Positions 14,197 to 20,735 of a stretch of DNA of 20,735 nt are shown here, piece by piece; the first letter of the stretch is position 1; every line of letters begins with the position of its first letter. The position numbers were made by a program, and so were the translations under genes. The notes under the pieces are model-generated. The model was given only the letters and a program-made list of their open reading frames with translations, ran no database searches and was not told where the DNA came from. This stretch comes from F23-B02 sp963633225. GTDB taxonomy: Bacteria > Bacillota > Clostridia > Oscillospirales > Oscillospiraceae. The stretch is from the NCBI GenBank assembly GCA_963633225.1, contig CAVGXR010000015.1, positions 1 to 20,735 on the forward strand, read 5' to 3'.

Positions 14197-15363
14197 TCAG
14201 CTCTTATGCAGCAGCTTATCTGCCGCGATACAAAGCACGATGGTAATAAGCATGTCGGGCAGGGTGTTGCCGACCGCAATATCCACCTGCATGAGCAGAC
14301 GGTAGATAATAAAGCCGATGAGCCATATGACAAGGTTCTTTATGTTAAAGGAGCTGCCCTCGGCATTGTTTTTAAGAATAAAGAAGTCCGCTATCTGAAT
14401 GGCGATCATGGGCGCGAAAACAGAGCCGATGAAGTACAGGAAGGATGTTATGTCCGAAAGAGGGAGGAACATGGCTCCGAGCGTGCCGATAACGGTCGCG
14501 GCCAAGGCCATGGTCTTGCCGCTCAGCTTTTTTGAAAGCGATTCGCTTGAGATACCGGCTGAGTAAGCGTCGAGGAAGGTCGTTGTAACGGTCGAAAAAA
14601 CAACGATAAGCAGTCCACCGATGCCGAGTCCCGCCTTGAGCATTATCTGTGCGATATCCGATTCGGCGGTGAAGATAGCGGTTCCCATTCCGATGATATA
14701 CATCCAGCAGCTGACAAGACCGTAGGTGATCGCGCTGGCGGCAGTGGCCTTGACGGGGCGCTCGGCCTCGCGGGTGTAGTCGCTTATCAGCGGCAGCCAG
14801 GACAGCGGCATGGCTACGGAAAGCTCGACCGCCGCGCCGAAGCTCATACCCTCGCCGCTTATGTTCAGCACATTGCCCCTGCCGAAGATAAGAAAACTGA
14901 GGATTATCGTCAGGATAAAGAGCGCAGCCATCGCCACGGTGTTCACCTTGCCGAGATTTTTAATGCCGATCAGTATCCACAGGGCGATGAGAGCTCCGAT
15001 TATCAGGCACCATACCCAGCTGCCGATATCGAAGATACCGTTTACAGCCTGTGCGCCGTCGAAGATCATTATGGCAGTCCAGCCAACGAGCTGAATGATA
15101 TTCAGCACCGAAAACAGCAGAGCTCCCTTGCTTCCGAAGCTCATCTTGGTCGATTCCATGGCGCTTCTGCGCATTTTGCCGCCGATAACGCCGGAGAAGA
15201 AGAGCATTGTGCAGCCGATGATGTGGCCGAGGAACACGGCGAGAAGTCCCTTTGAAAAACCGAGGGGGGCAAAATATGTGCCGGTCGTTATCTCCGCAAT
15301 GGAAACGGCTGCGCCGAACCAGATAAGACCGTTTTCAAATACCGATGTGCGTTTTTGTTCCAT
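14197..15363 (-). CDS. cytX: CytX-type permease (putative hydroxymethylpyrimidine transporter)
   Basis: A 388-aa multipass membrane protein of the NCS1 nucleobase permease family, related to cytosine permease CodB. About 11-12 hydrophobic segments run through it; the first, FENGLIWFGAAVSIAEITTGTY as GLIWFGAAVSIAEI, is typical. Context decides the substrate: it is the last gene of a TPP-riboswitch operon beside thiD, the classic position of CytX, inferred to import the thiamin pyrimidine (HMP). The ATG at 15363 lies 2 nt after the thiD stop, with GGAGG inside the end of thiD, so the pair is coupled. Substrate assignment rests on comparative genomics rather than residues seen here. Confidence 0.88.
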   Translation of the reverse strand: MEQKRTSVFENGLIWFGAAVSIAEITTGTYFAPLGFSKGLLAVFLGHIIGCTMLFFSGVIGGKMRRSAMESTKMSFGSKGALLFSVLNIIQLVGWTAIMIFDGAQAVNGIFDIGSWVWCLIIGALIALWILIGIKNLGKVNTVAMAALFILTIILSFLIFGRGNVLNISGEGMSFGAAVELSVAMPLSWLPLISDYTREAERPVKATAASAITYGLVSCWMYIIGMGTAIFTAESDIAQIMLKAGLGIGGLLIVVFSTVTTTFLDAYSAGISSESLSKKLSGKTMALAATVIGTLGAMFLPLSDITSFLYFIGSVFAPMIAIQIADFFILKNNAEGSSFNIKNLVIWLIGFIIYRLLMQVDIAVGNTLPDMLITIVLCIAADKLLHKS

Positions 15364-15365
15364 GC

Positions 15366-16178
15366 TTATTCCGCCTCCTGCGCATATTTTCCGTCAAGGG
15401 CGAAGTTGTGCTGCATGGGACCCGCTCCGCTTCCGAGATCGAGCATTGCTGCAAGCGCCTCGGAGATGTAGTCCTTTGCCCTTTTGACCGATTCCCTGAG
15501 AGTAAAGCCCTTTGCAAGGTTTGACGCAATGGCGCTTGAAAGCGTGCAGCCCGTGCCGTGGGTGTTCGGATTGTCTATGCGCTTGCCCTTAAACAGGCAC
15601 AGCTCGCCGTTTTCATAGAGCAGATCGTTTGCATCGCTGACGCTGTGTCCGCCCTTGAGCAGCACGGCGCAGTGATAGCTGTCTCCGATCATCTTTGCCG
15701 CGGCCTCCATATCGGCCTGAGTTTTGATGCTCATGCCGGACAGTACCTCTGCTTCGGGAATGTTAGGCGTTACAAGCGCGGCAATGGGAAGAAGCTCCTC
15801 GGTAAGCGTCTGCACCGCATCGGTCTTCATCAGCGCCGAGCCCGAGGTCGCCACCATTACAGGGTCAACGACGATATTTTTGGCATTGTAATACCGCAGC
15901 CGTTCGGCTATGACGCGGATAAGCCCGGATGAGGATACCATGCCTATCTTTACTGCGTCAGGGCGTATGTCCTCAAATACTGCATCGAGCTGCTGCTTTA
16001 AAAAGGCGGGAGTCGATTCCTCTATTGCTCTTACACCGGTCGTGTTCTGTGCCGTGAGCGCCGTTATCACGCTCATGGCATAAACACCATTCATGGTCAT
16101 CGTTTTAAGATCGGCCTGAATACCGGCGCCTCCACTGCAATCGCTTCCTGCAATGGTCAATGCTGTTTTCATTTTCAT
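15366..16178 (-). CDS. thiD: Hydroxymethylpyrimidine / phosphomethylpyrimidine kinase ThiD
   Basis: A 270-aa ribokinase-family enzyme that phosphorylates HMP to HMP-P and then HMP-PP in thiamin synthesis. Seen: N-terminal TIAGSDCSGGAGIQADLKT (8-26), VVDPVMVATSG (103-113), TPNIPEAE (137-144), KGGH, and the anion-hole GTGCTLSSAIA (208-218). Length is normal. The ATG at 16178 has AAAGGAG about 9 nt upstream; the second methionine at position 3 is a close alternative. It starts 103 nt after the HAD gene, the widest gap in the operon, and that gap holds three hairpins. Confidence 0.97.
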   Translation of the reverse strand: MKMKTALTIAGSDCSGGAGIQADLKTMTMNGVYAMSVITALTAQNTTGVRAIEESTPAFLKQQLDAVFEDIRPDAVKIGMVSSSGLIRVIAERLRYYNAKNIVVDPVMVATSGSALMKTDAVQTLTEELLPIAALVTPNIPEAEVLSGMSIKTQADMEAAAKMIGDSYHCAVLLKGGHSVSDANDLLYENGELCLFKGKRIDNPNTHGTGCTLSSAIASNLAKGFTLRESVKRAKDYISEALAAMLDLGSGAGPMQHNFALDGKYAQEAE

Positions 16179-16195
16179 GCTTGTGCTCCTTTCAT

Positions 16196-16289
16196 TACCT
16201 TGGATTTACAAGGTATCAGCATTGTTTTATATTGCGGCATAAGGTGGTGCCCCCAATGTGCCGCCTGAAGCTGTCGGTATGCTATACCG
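16196..16289 (-). other. Three-hairpin spacer between the HAD gene and thiD
   Basis: Perfect stems at 16275-16280/16284-16289 (CGGTAT/ATACCG), 16234-16239/16259-16264 (GCGGCA/TGCCGC) and 16196-16202/16209-16215 (TACCTTG/CAAGGTA). None is followed by a T-run, so a terminator is unlikely. An RNA-processing or stability element is possible. Confidence 0.5.
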
Positions 16290-16941
16290 AAGCGAACTTC
16301 CAAAATTCCTCCGTGTGTTCAAAATCGGGAAGATAAATATCTGCCAGAGCGTGCAGCTCGTCCTGCCGCTTTTCGCTGCTGTCGAACACCGCTGCCACGA
16401 TGAAGCCGTCTGCCTTGGCGGTTCTGGCGGCGTGAATCGCATCCTCGAACACGATTGTGCTGCTGCGCCCGGCACCGAAATGCTCCATAGCCCTTCGGAA
16501 GATCACGGGCTCGTCCTTGCCGTGTCCGATCTCGCTGCAGGTGAATACAGCGTCAAAATACTTCTCCATCGAGCATCTTTTCAGCGCGGCCTCAATTTGA
16601 TATCTGTCGGATGCCGTTGCAATGCATGTCCTGATACCGGCCTTTTTTATCTGCTCCAGAAACGCTGCGGCTCCGGGCTTTGGCTGCACCTTGTCGGTGT
16701 AAAAATGCTCGACAGTTCTGTTTATGCCCGCCATTATCTCCTCAACGGAAAGCGGCAAGCTGTATTCAGCCTTAAAATAGCAGGCAGTCTGGTACAGGCT
16801 CAGAGCCTTGACATCCTCGCGCATGGACGGCTTGGATTCTTTTCCGATAGAGCGGAGATACATGTCACCGGCGCGGTCCCATATGAACATGGAGTCAAAG
16901 AGCGTTCCGTCAAAGTCAAAGACAGCGCAGTCTATCCTCAT
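16282..16941 (-). CDS. HAD-superfamily phosphatase in the thiamin operon
   Basis: A 219-aa haloacid-dehalogenase hydrolase with an inserted helical cap (beta-phosphoglucomutase-like subgroup). Motif I FDFDGTLFDS carries nucleophile D9 and acid/base D11; motif II CIATASD lies near 119; a GKDEP lysine serves motif III; motif IV is IVFEDAIHAA (~170). The substrate cannot be read from sequence. Between thiE and thiD, a role in dephosphorylating thiamin monophosphate or an HMP phosphate is plausible, since no thiL is seen here. The ATG at 16941 overlaps the thiE stop as ATGA, so translation is coupled and the longer frame to 16983 is rejected. Confidence 0.9.
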   Translation of the reverse strand: MRIDCAVFDFDGTLFDSMFIWDRAGDMYLRSIGKESKPSMREDVKALSLYQTACYFKAEYSLPLSVEEIMAGINRTVEHFYTDKVQPKPGAAAFLEQIKKAGIRTCIATASDRYQIEAALKRCSMEKYFDAVFTCSEIGHGKDEPVIFRRAMEHFGAGRSSTIVFEDAIHAARTAKADGFIVAAVFDSSEKRQDELHALADIYLPDFEHTEEFWKFASV

Positions 16942-17579
16942 GCATTCACCATTTCCTCTGAGAGCTTTCTGAGCGTGCGGCACTCGCTTTCGATATCGGC
17001 AGCGGAAAATATGGCGCTGACCAGCGCAGCGCCGTCTACGCCCGTTCCGGCAAGCTGTAATATGTTGCTCTTGCTTATGCCGCCGATAGCGACTACGGGA
17101 ATGTCTACTGCCTTACAGATATCGCGGATGGTCTCCTTCGGCAGAACATCGGCATCAGCCTTCGTGGAGGTGGGGAATACCGCGCCCACGCCGAGGCAGT
17201 CAGCGCCGTTTTTCACGGCCTCAAGAGCCTCCTCTACGGTGTGCACGGAAACGCCGACCATCATTTCATCGCCGACCTTGCTGCGTACCTGAGATGCCGC
17301 CATATCCTCCTGGCCGACGTGAACGCCGTCGGCATGGCATTTTACGGCGATATCAACATTGTCGTTTACAAAGAAGGGGACTCCGTAGCGCCTGCACAGC
17401 GCGGCGAGCTCAACTGCCTCCTTCAGAAAAGCCTCATCGTCCAGCTCCTTTTCGCGCAGCTGAACGCAGGTCGCGCCGCCCTTCAGGGCACACTCTACCT
17501 GCTCGTACAGGCTCTGCCTGCCGACCCAAGCCCTGTCGGTAACTGCATACAGCAGCATGGTTTTCTTATCGCACTTCAT
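16938..17579 (-). CDS. thiE: Thiamine-phosphate synthase ThiE
   Basis: A 213-aa TIM-barrel enzyme that joins HMP-PP and thiazole phosphate to give thiamin monophosphate. Motifs in order: LLYAVTDR (9-16), GGATCVQLREK, FFVNDNVDIA (the pyrophosphate-binding part), ADGVHVGQED, GVSVHT, LGVGAVFPTSTK, VVAIGGI and ALVSAIFSA. All expected blocks are present. The ATG at 17579 is preferred, with AGAGG 8 nt upstream; a GTG at 17588 is possible. Either start overlaps the end of thiM, and the stop overlaps the HAD gene, so three reading frames are tightly linked. Confidence 0.97.
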   Translation of the reverse strand: MKCDKKTMLLYAVTDRAWVGRQSLYEQVECALKGGATCVQLREKELDDEAFLKEAVELAALCRRYGVPFFVNDNVDIAVKCHADGVHVGQEDMAASQVRSKVGDEMMVGVSVHTVEEALEAVKNGADCLGVGAVFPTSTKADADVLPKETIRDICKAVDIPVVAIGGISKSNILQLAGTGVDGAALVSAIFSAADIESECRTLRKLSEEMVNA

Positions 17580-18387
17580 ATCTTGCACCTCTCTCCAATA
17601 TCTCAGTGGTCATGTTGTAAACAGCGTCGATTATATAGTTTCTGTAGCTTGAGTTCCCGTCTGCCTTGGAGAGCCTTGCGTGAGCGATCTCACCGGCAAG
17701 CCCCATAGCCGAAACAGCCGCAGCCGCAGCCTCCAGCGGCTTATCGGGGTTTGCCGTCACAAAGGCCGCGGTCATGGCGGAAAGCTGGCATCCCGTTCCC
17801 GTAACGGAGGACATCATCGGGTGGCCGTTGCGGATGCAGTAGGCTCTGTCGCCGCCGGCAACAATGTCTATAGCTCCCGTTATGGCAATGACAGCTCCTG
17901 ACGACCTTGCAAAGTCCTTTGCAAATGCAGCCGCCTCATCGAGGTTATCAGCGCTCACGCAGTCTGCGATATCGGCATCCACGCCCTTTGTCGTACCGCT
18001 GCCGGAGACAAGTGTTTTTATCTCCGATATGTTGCCGCGGATGACGCTGAACTTCACTTCTTTAAGCAGCCGAAGAGCCGTTTCGGTACGAAGCCTCGAC
18101 GCACCGGCGCCGACGGGATCGAGAACGACAGGATGACCGAGCTCGTTTGCTCTTTTTCCGGCTATCAGCATCGACTCGACGGTGCGGCTGTTTAGCGTTC
18201 CTATGTTGATGTTCAGACCGCCGCATATGGATGTGATATCCGCGGCCTCATCCCTGTCGTCCGCCATTATGGGAGACGCGCCGCAGGCAATGACGATGTT
18301 TGCACAGTCGTTTACCGTAACGTAATTTGTGATGTTATGGATGAGCGGACACTTTTTCCGCACATTTTCAAGCATTTCCGAAAACAT
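17566..18387 (-). CDS. thiM: Hydroxyethylthiazole kinase ThiM
   Basis: A 273-aa ribokinase-fold enzyme that phosphorylates the salvaged thiazole alcohol for use by ThiE. Seen: PLIHNITNYVTVNDCANI (14-31), a family hallmark; ASPIMADD (37-44); LNINIGTL; VVLDPVGAGAS (87-97); RGNISEI (118-124); and the active-site loop VTGTGCQLSAM (195-205) with Cys200. Length is typical. The ATG at 18387 has AAGGAGG about 7-8 nt upstream and starts 12 nt after thiW. It marks the operon as salvage rather than de novo for the thiazole half. Confidence 0.97.
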   Translation of the reverse strand: MFSEMLENVRKKCPLIHNITNYVTVNDCANIVIACGASPIMADDRDEAADITSICGGLNINIGTLNSRTVESMLIAGKRANELGHPVVLDPVGAGASRLRTETALRLLKEVKFSVIRGNISEIKTLVSGSGTTKGVDADIADCVSADNLDEAAAFAKDFARSSGAVIAITGAIDIVAGGDRAYCIRNGHPMMSSVTGTGCQLSAMTAAFVTANPDKPLEAAAAAVSAMGLAGEIAHARLSKADGNSSYRNYIIDAVYNMTTEILERGARYEVR

Positions 18388-18399
18388 TCTATAGCCTCC

Positions 18400-18918
18400 T
18401 TATCTGTTGAGAGAATCCTGCATTTTATCAAGCACGCCGGCTTTTTTCAGGCTGTATATCAGCGCTGCCGATATTACCGCACCGGCGGCTGTGGAGATAA
18501 AAAACGGGATGATATACGCATAAAAAGCAAGACCGGCAGCGCTCTGGCTCATGAATAGGATAGCGACGGGGTATGCGCACAGACCGCCGAGAACGGCAGT
18601 GCCGAACACCTCGCCGAGCAGCGTGCCCGCTATGCTCTTCGTTTTGATGTAAACAAGACCGCACAGCAGCGCACCGAACATACTGCCCGGAAAAGCCATC
18701 AGACTGCCGAGCCCGAGCAGGTTGCGTATAAGCGAGGCCGTAAATGCCGCAGCCACGCCGTAGCCGGGGCCGAGCAGCACCGCACACAGTATGTTGACCA
18801 TGTGCTGAACGGGTGAGCATTTGCTGCCGAAAACGGGGAAGGAAAACAGACTTCCCACAACGGCAACGGCACATAAAATTCCTGCAAGCGCCAATTTTTT
18901 CGTATTTGAATTTTTCAT
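18400..18918 (-). CDS. thiW: ThiW, energy-coupling-factor substrate-binding subunit for thiazole
   Basis: A 172-aa membrane protein with about five or six hydrophobic segments, the S-component size of ECF transporters. The opening KKLALAGILCAVAVVGSLFSFPVFG, in part KLALAGILCAVAVV, and the SKCSPVQHMVNILCAVLLGP block with SLIRNLLGLGSLMAFPGSMFG-type residues match ThiW. It should bind the thiazole precursor and use shared ECF ATPases encoded elsewhere. It is the first gene after the TPP riboswitch and next to thiM, the partner kinase. The ATG at 18918 has AAAGGA upstream; the extension to 18990 lacks a site. Confidence 0.92.
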   Translation of the reverse strand: MKNSNTKKLALAGILCAVAVVGSLFSFPVFGSKCSPVQHMVNILCAVLLGPGYGVAAAFTASLIRNLLGLGSLMAFPGSMFGALLCGLVYIKTKSIAGTLLGEVFGTAVLGGLCAYPVAILFMSQSAAGLAFYAYIIPFFISTAAGAVISAALIYSLKKAGVLDKMQDSLNR

Positions 18919-19142
18919 TTTTATCTCGTCCTTTGAATAAATCTGGAAACGGCTGTATTCAGCGACGCTTCCGGTAAATGCTGCGGCCATTCGTATAAAG
19001 ACCGCATGGAAGTTCGGTCGATGCTTGCTGGCATCCTCTCACGCCGGAACACGGCTTCCCATCGCTGATTACAAGACTCAGGGCGCTCCCCCTCAGCCCG
19101 CCACACAGGTGGTGTTCGTTTCCTCCTTTCTCAAAAGACAAA
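18919..19142 (-). other. Structured leader between the TPP terminator and thiW, unexplained
   Basis: About 224 nt, GC-rich. Small minus-strand stems include GATGC/GCATC (within 19020-19036), GCCG/CGGC (near 19045-19056), TGCGG/CCGCA (18984-19006) and GGGC/GCCC (near 19081-19098). A GGAGG occurs at about 19124-19128. A GTG-started 61-codon frame (18921-19106) ends 2 nt before the thiW start, but its GTG lies 15 nt from that site and the product is unlike anything I know. No second riboswitch class is recognised. Confidence 0.45.
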
Positions 19143-19178
19143 CAAAAACAGGAGAATACCTTATGCGGCATCCTCCTG
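19143..19178 (-). terminator. Regulated terminator of the TPP riboswitch
   Basis: CAGGAGGATGCC pairs with GGTATTCTCCTG (12 bp with two G-U pairs, 6-nt loop), followed on the minus strand by TTTTTGTTTGT. It lies 11 nt past the aptamer, the standard arrangement for TPP-controlled attenuation. Confidence 0.88.
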
Positions 19179-19188
19179 CAACAGAGCG

Positions 19189-19279
19189 ACAGTGCTTCCT
19201 ACGGCGGCATTATCCACATCAGGTATGAGGGTCGAAGTTCGATTACTTCCTCTCAGCCTGCTCACACAAGCTCCCCTGT
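19189..19279 (-). promoter_or_regulatory. TPP (THI-element) riboswitch aptamer
   Basis: Minus strand shows the conserved GGCTGAGAGG (around 19246-19255), then TACCTGATGTGGATAATGCC (about 19206-19225) and GCCGTAGGAAGCA (about 19192-19207). These are the pyrimidine- and pyrophosphate-sensing arms of the TPP aptamer. The closing P1 pairs ACAG..AGCTT with AAGCACTGT. Binding of thiamin pyrophosphate should favour the downstream terminator and switch off the whole salvage operon. Confidence 0.96.
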
Positions 19280-19324
19280 ATTCAGTTTGTTAAGGGGTTC
19301 GGATATTCCCCCTCATGCATTGGT

Positions 19325-19353
19325 ATTTTACTCTTGACAGTGCAAAAATACAA
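19325..19353 (-). promoter_or_regulatory. Promoter of the thiamin salvage operon
   Basis: Minus strand: -35 TTGTAT (19348-19353), 17-nt spacer, -10 TAAAAT (19325-19330), about 45 nt upstream of the aptamer. No clear plus-strand promoter for the divergent lipoprotein gene was found in 19330-19443, although TTGACA occurs at 19334-19339. Confidence 0.55.
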
Positions 19354-19443
19354 TAGCTTTCTCAAAGAAATTTTTAAATTTGAATAATGTTCGGCGCTAA
19401 GGGCTAATAGAATAAGACAAGAAATGCTTTCGGAGGATGAAAA

Positions 19444-19986
19444 ATGAAAAGACTATTGCCGATCGTACTGTGCCTCTTTCTGCTGTGCGGCTGCGCCGAT
19501 GACGGAAAGGCGCAGCTTGCCGAATTTACGAAGATCGTCTCATCGGCGGAGAACATTTCGTTTACCGCCAATGTCACGGCGCAGTATGACGATAAGACCG
19601 CTGAGTTTACCCTCGCCTATGAGCAGACGGAAAACGGCGCGTCCGTCTCGGTAGTAAAGCCCGAGCTTTTATCCGGCATAAGAGCCAGCCTGACGGGCGG
19701 GGAGCTGAGCCTCGAATTTGACGGCGCTATGCTGGATATCGGAACGCTTGACGATGCCGAGCTCAGCCCCATGTCCTCGCTGCCGCTCATAGTCCGCGCA
19801 ATGCGCGAGGGGCATCTGGAGCTCAGCTGGGTCGAGGACAATATGACAGCCGCACGACTTGTACCCGCGGACGATTATGTTGTGACGCTGTGGATAGACT
19901 CGAGCCTCACGCCGTGCTCTGCCGAGATAAGCTATAAGGAAAGCACCGTTGTCATGGCCGAGATATCCGACTGGGTCATTTCGTAA
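19444..19986 (+). CDS. Small lipoprotein, LolA/LppX-like fold suspected
   Basis: A 180-aa protein with a lipoprotein signal peptide: MKR, a short hydrophobic stretch and the lipobox LLCGC with Cys17 as the lipid-bearing residue. The mature part alternates beta strands (ISFTANVTAQYDDKTAEFTLAYEQ; LTGGELSLEFDGAMLDIG; DYVVTLWIDSS; SAEISYKESTVVMAEIS), suggesting an open beta barrel like LolA/LppX. This is fold inference, not motif recognition. GGAGG lies 7 nt before the ATG. It would be anchored on the outer face of the membrane. mazF follows 97 nt later. Confidence 0.85.
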   Translation: MKRLLPIVLCLFLLCGCADDGKAQLAEFTKIVSSAENISFTANVTAQYDDKTAEFTLAYEQTENGASVSVVKPELLSGIRASLTGGELSLEFDGAMLDIGTLDDAELSPMSSLPLIVRAMREGHLELSWVEDNMTAARLVPADDYVVTLWIDSSLTPCSAEISYKESTVVMAEISDWVIS

Positions 19987-20032
19987 GCAGGGTATAAAAT
20001 TCATGCCCGTGTGGGAGAATATAGTCAGCGCA

Positions 20033-20047
20033 CTACATAAAATGTAG
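20033..20047 (+). promoter_or_regulatory. Hairpin with a UACAU motif in the mazF leader
   Basis: CTACAT (20033-20038), AAA loop, ATGTAG (20042-20047). TACAT at 20034-20038 equals the cleavage motif known for Bacillus EndoA and Clostridioides MazF. It lies 46 nt ahead of the mazF start. The role is inferred only. Confidence 0.4.
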
Positions 20048-20083
20048 CGGGCGGCTATATACCGTAGCGGAGTGTGAATAAAA

Positions 20084-20428
20084 TTGAGTATAGTCAAACG
20101 TGGAGATATTTTTTACGCCGATCTCAGCCCCGTTGTGGGCTCGGAGCAGGGGGGTATGCGCCCCGTGCTGATCGTCCAGAACGATACCGGCAACAAGCAC
20201 AGTCCGACCGTCATTGCCGCGGCAATAACCAGTCAGACCGGCAAGGCGCGGCTGCCTACCCATATAGAGCTCAACGCCAAGAGCGTGGGACTTTCGCGTG
20301 ACAGCGTGATCCTGCTCGAGCAGATACGCACCATTGACAAGTCGCGTCTGCGCGAGCGCATGGGAAAGCTCGACGAGGGCACCATGAGCAGGGTCGATAA
20401 CGCCATTGCCGTGAGCTTCGGACTGTGA
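20084..20428 (+). CDS. mazF: MazF/EndoA-family mRNA interferase toxin
   Basis: A 114-aa protein very close in pattern to EndoA (NdoA) of Bacillus: IVKRGDIFYADLSPVVGSEQ as VKRGDIFYADLSPVVGSEQG, RPVLIVQND, NKHSPTVIAAAIT (the threonine of the active site), LPTHIEL, DSVILLEQIRTIDK and RL at the family positions. These toxins cut single-stranded mRNA at short motifs. The start is a TTG at 20084, matching homologues that open MIVKRG, with a weak GGAG 11 nt upstream; both would keep expression low. No antitoxin gene is found upstream (only 97 nt to the lipoprotein) or downstream. Confidence 0.93.
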   Translation: MSIVKRGDIFYADLSPVVGSEQGGMRPVLIVQNDTGNKHSPTVIAAAITSQTGKARLPTHIELNAKSVGLSRDSVILLEQIRTIDKSRLRERMGKLDEGTMSRVDNAIAVSFGL

Positions 20429-20450
20429 TAATGATAAATGATAATAGTGA

Positions 20451-20475
20451 GCTCCCCGGGAAAAGCCCGGGGAGC
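20451..20475 (+). terminator. GC-rich hairpin after mazF
   Basis: Perfect 10-bp stem GCTCCCCGGG / CCCGGGGAGC with AAAAG loop, 22 nt past the mazF stop. No T-run follows directly, because the repeat element begins 4 nt later; termination strength is uncertain. Confidence 0.6.
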
Positions 20476-20478
20476 GGA

Positions 20479-20735
20479 GACTGTCAAAAAACCTCTGCTG
20501 CTGAGAAAAAGCATCCGCGTAGCAGGGGAGTTCGAGGGGTAGCGCAGCGGCGGCGCGGGAGTGAATGACATGCCGGTGGCATGTCAGAGCCGCGCCGTGA
20601 CCGAGCCGCAGCGAGAAAAGGCCCGCCTCGAGTTAGATAAACCGCCGTCGAAATCCTTGAGACATCAAGGATTTCGGTAAAAGCATTTTGAAAGCTTTCA
20701 AAATGCTCGGCGGAAAAGTGCAGTCAAAAAAATCC
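20479..20735. repeat. Structured intergenic repeat, copy 2 (cut by window end)
   Basis: Opens with GACTGTCAAAAAA and shares CGTAGCAGGGGAG, GAGGGG and CCCGCCTCGAGTTAGAT (20622-20638) with copy 1. Nested structures: GGCGCGG (20552-20558) with CCGCGCC (20590-20596) enclosing the perfect GACATGCC/GGCATGTC hairpin (20567-20585); then CCGCCG (20642-20647) with CGGCGG (20708-20713) enclosing a 12-bp hairpin (20649-20660/20665-20676) and a perfect 26-nt palindrome (20682-20707). This fills the last 300 bases; no gene is seen. Confidence 0.7.

Noticed and set aside
16179..16281. Possible second TPP riboswitch before thiD (contains CTGATACC followed by a stem)
   Set aside because: No CTGAGA element and no partner for the P4 arm; the match is short and likely chance.
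19025..19228. Plus-strand 67-codon frame through the thiW leader
   Set aside because: Runs antisense across the TPP terminator and part of the aptamer, with no ribosome binding site.
20476..20735. CRISPR-like array in the palindrome-rich end of the window
   Set aside because: The hairpins differ from one another and have no regular spacing or repeated unit.

Overview
The window looks like chromosomal DNA of a Gram-positive Firmicute, most likely a class Clostridia gut-type bacterium near Oscillospiraceae/Ruminococcaceae. This rests on strong AGGAGG-type ribosome binding sites, a T-box leader on pheST, a TPP riboswitch, a lipobox lipoprotein, an IreB-family protein, an EndoA/MazF-type toxin and an NCS1-type CytX permease. 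The genus cannot be fixed from sequence reading alone. Apart from repeats and one surface-protein gene it is mostly ordinary core and vitamin-salvage chromosome; I see no phage, insertion sequence or CRISPR array.

Layout. 1-1726 (minus): a two-gene ABC exporter closed by a terminator. 1727-1815: overlapping divergent promoters. 1816-2484 (plus): trmO. 2538-4654 (plus): a metal-linked pair, a truncated P1B-ATPase-like protein translationally coupled to an HMA-TauE/UreH-like membrane protein. 4760-5347 (plus): plsY. 5504-6015 (plus): two small paralogous proteins of unknown function. 6026-6319: two identical terminators flanking a structured intergenic repeat. 6328-6735 (minus): an SCP-2-like protein. 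7081-9573 (minus): a secreted Ser-Asp-repeat protein. 9730-9975 (minus): an IreB-family protein. 10087-14130 (minus): pheT and pheS behind a T-box and promoter. 14197-19353 (minus): a thiamin salvage operon in transcription order thiW, thiM, thiE, HAD phosphatase, thiD, cytX, led by a TPP riboswitch with its terminator. 19444-20428 (plus): a lipoprotein and a MazF toxin with no visible antitoxin. 20429-20735: a second copy of the structured repeat, cut by the window end.

How the genes work together. The thi cluster takes up thiazole (ThiW) and hydroxymethylpyrimidine (CytX), phosphorylates them (ThiM, ThiD) and joins them into thiamin phosphate (ThiE). No de novo thiC or thiG and no thiL is present, so within this window it is a salvage pathway under thiamin pyrophosphate control. 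pheS-pheT is controlled by uncharged tRNA-Phe.

Most notable points: (1) PheT carries an apparent second tRNA-binding OB-fold segment; (2) the P-type ATPase-like protein stops after the actuator domain and has lost the TGE glutamate, yet its stop overlaps the start of the next gene; (3) a two-copy structured repeat family sits directly behind terminator hairpins; (4) an orphan mazF has a UACAU-bearing hairpin in its leader; (5) about 220 nt of GC-rich structured leader between the TPP terminator and thiW is unexplained.
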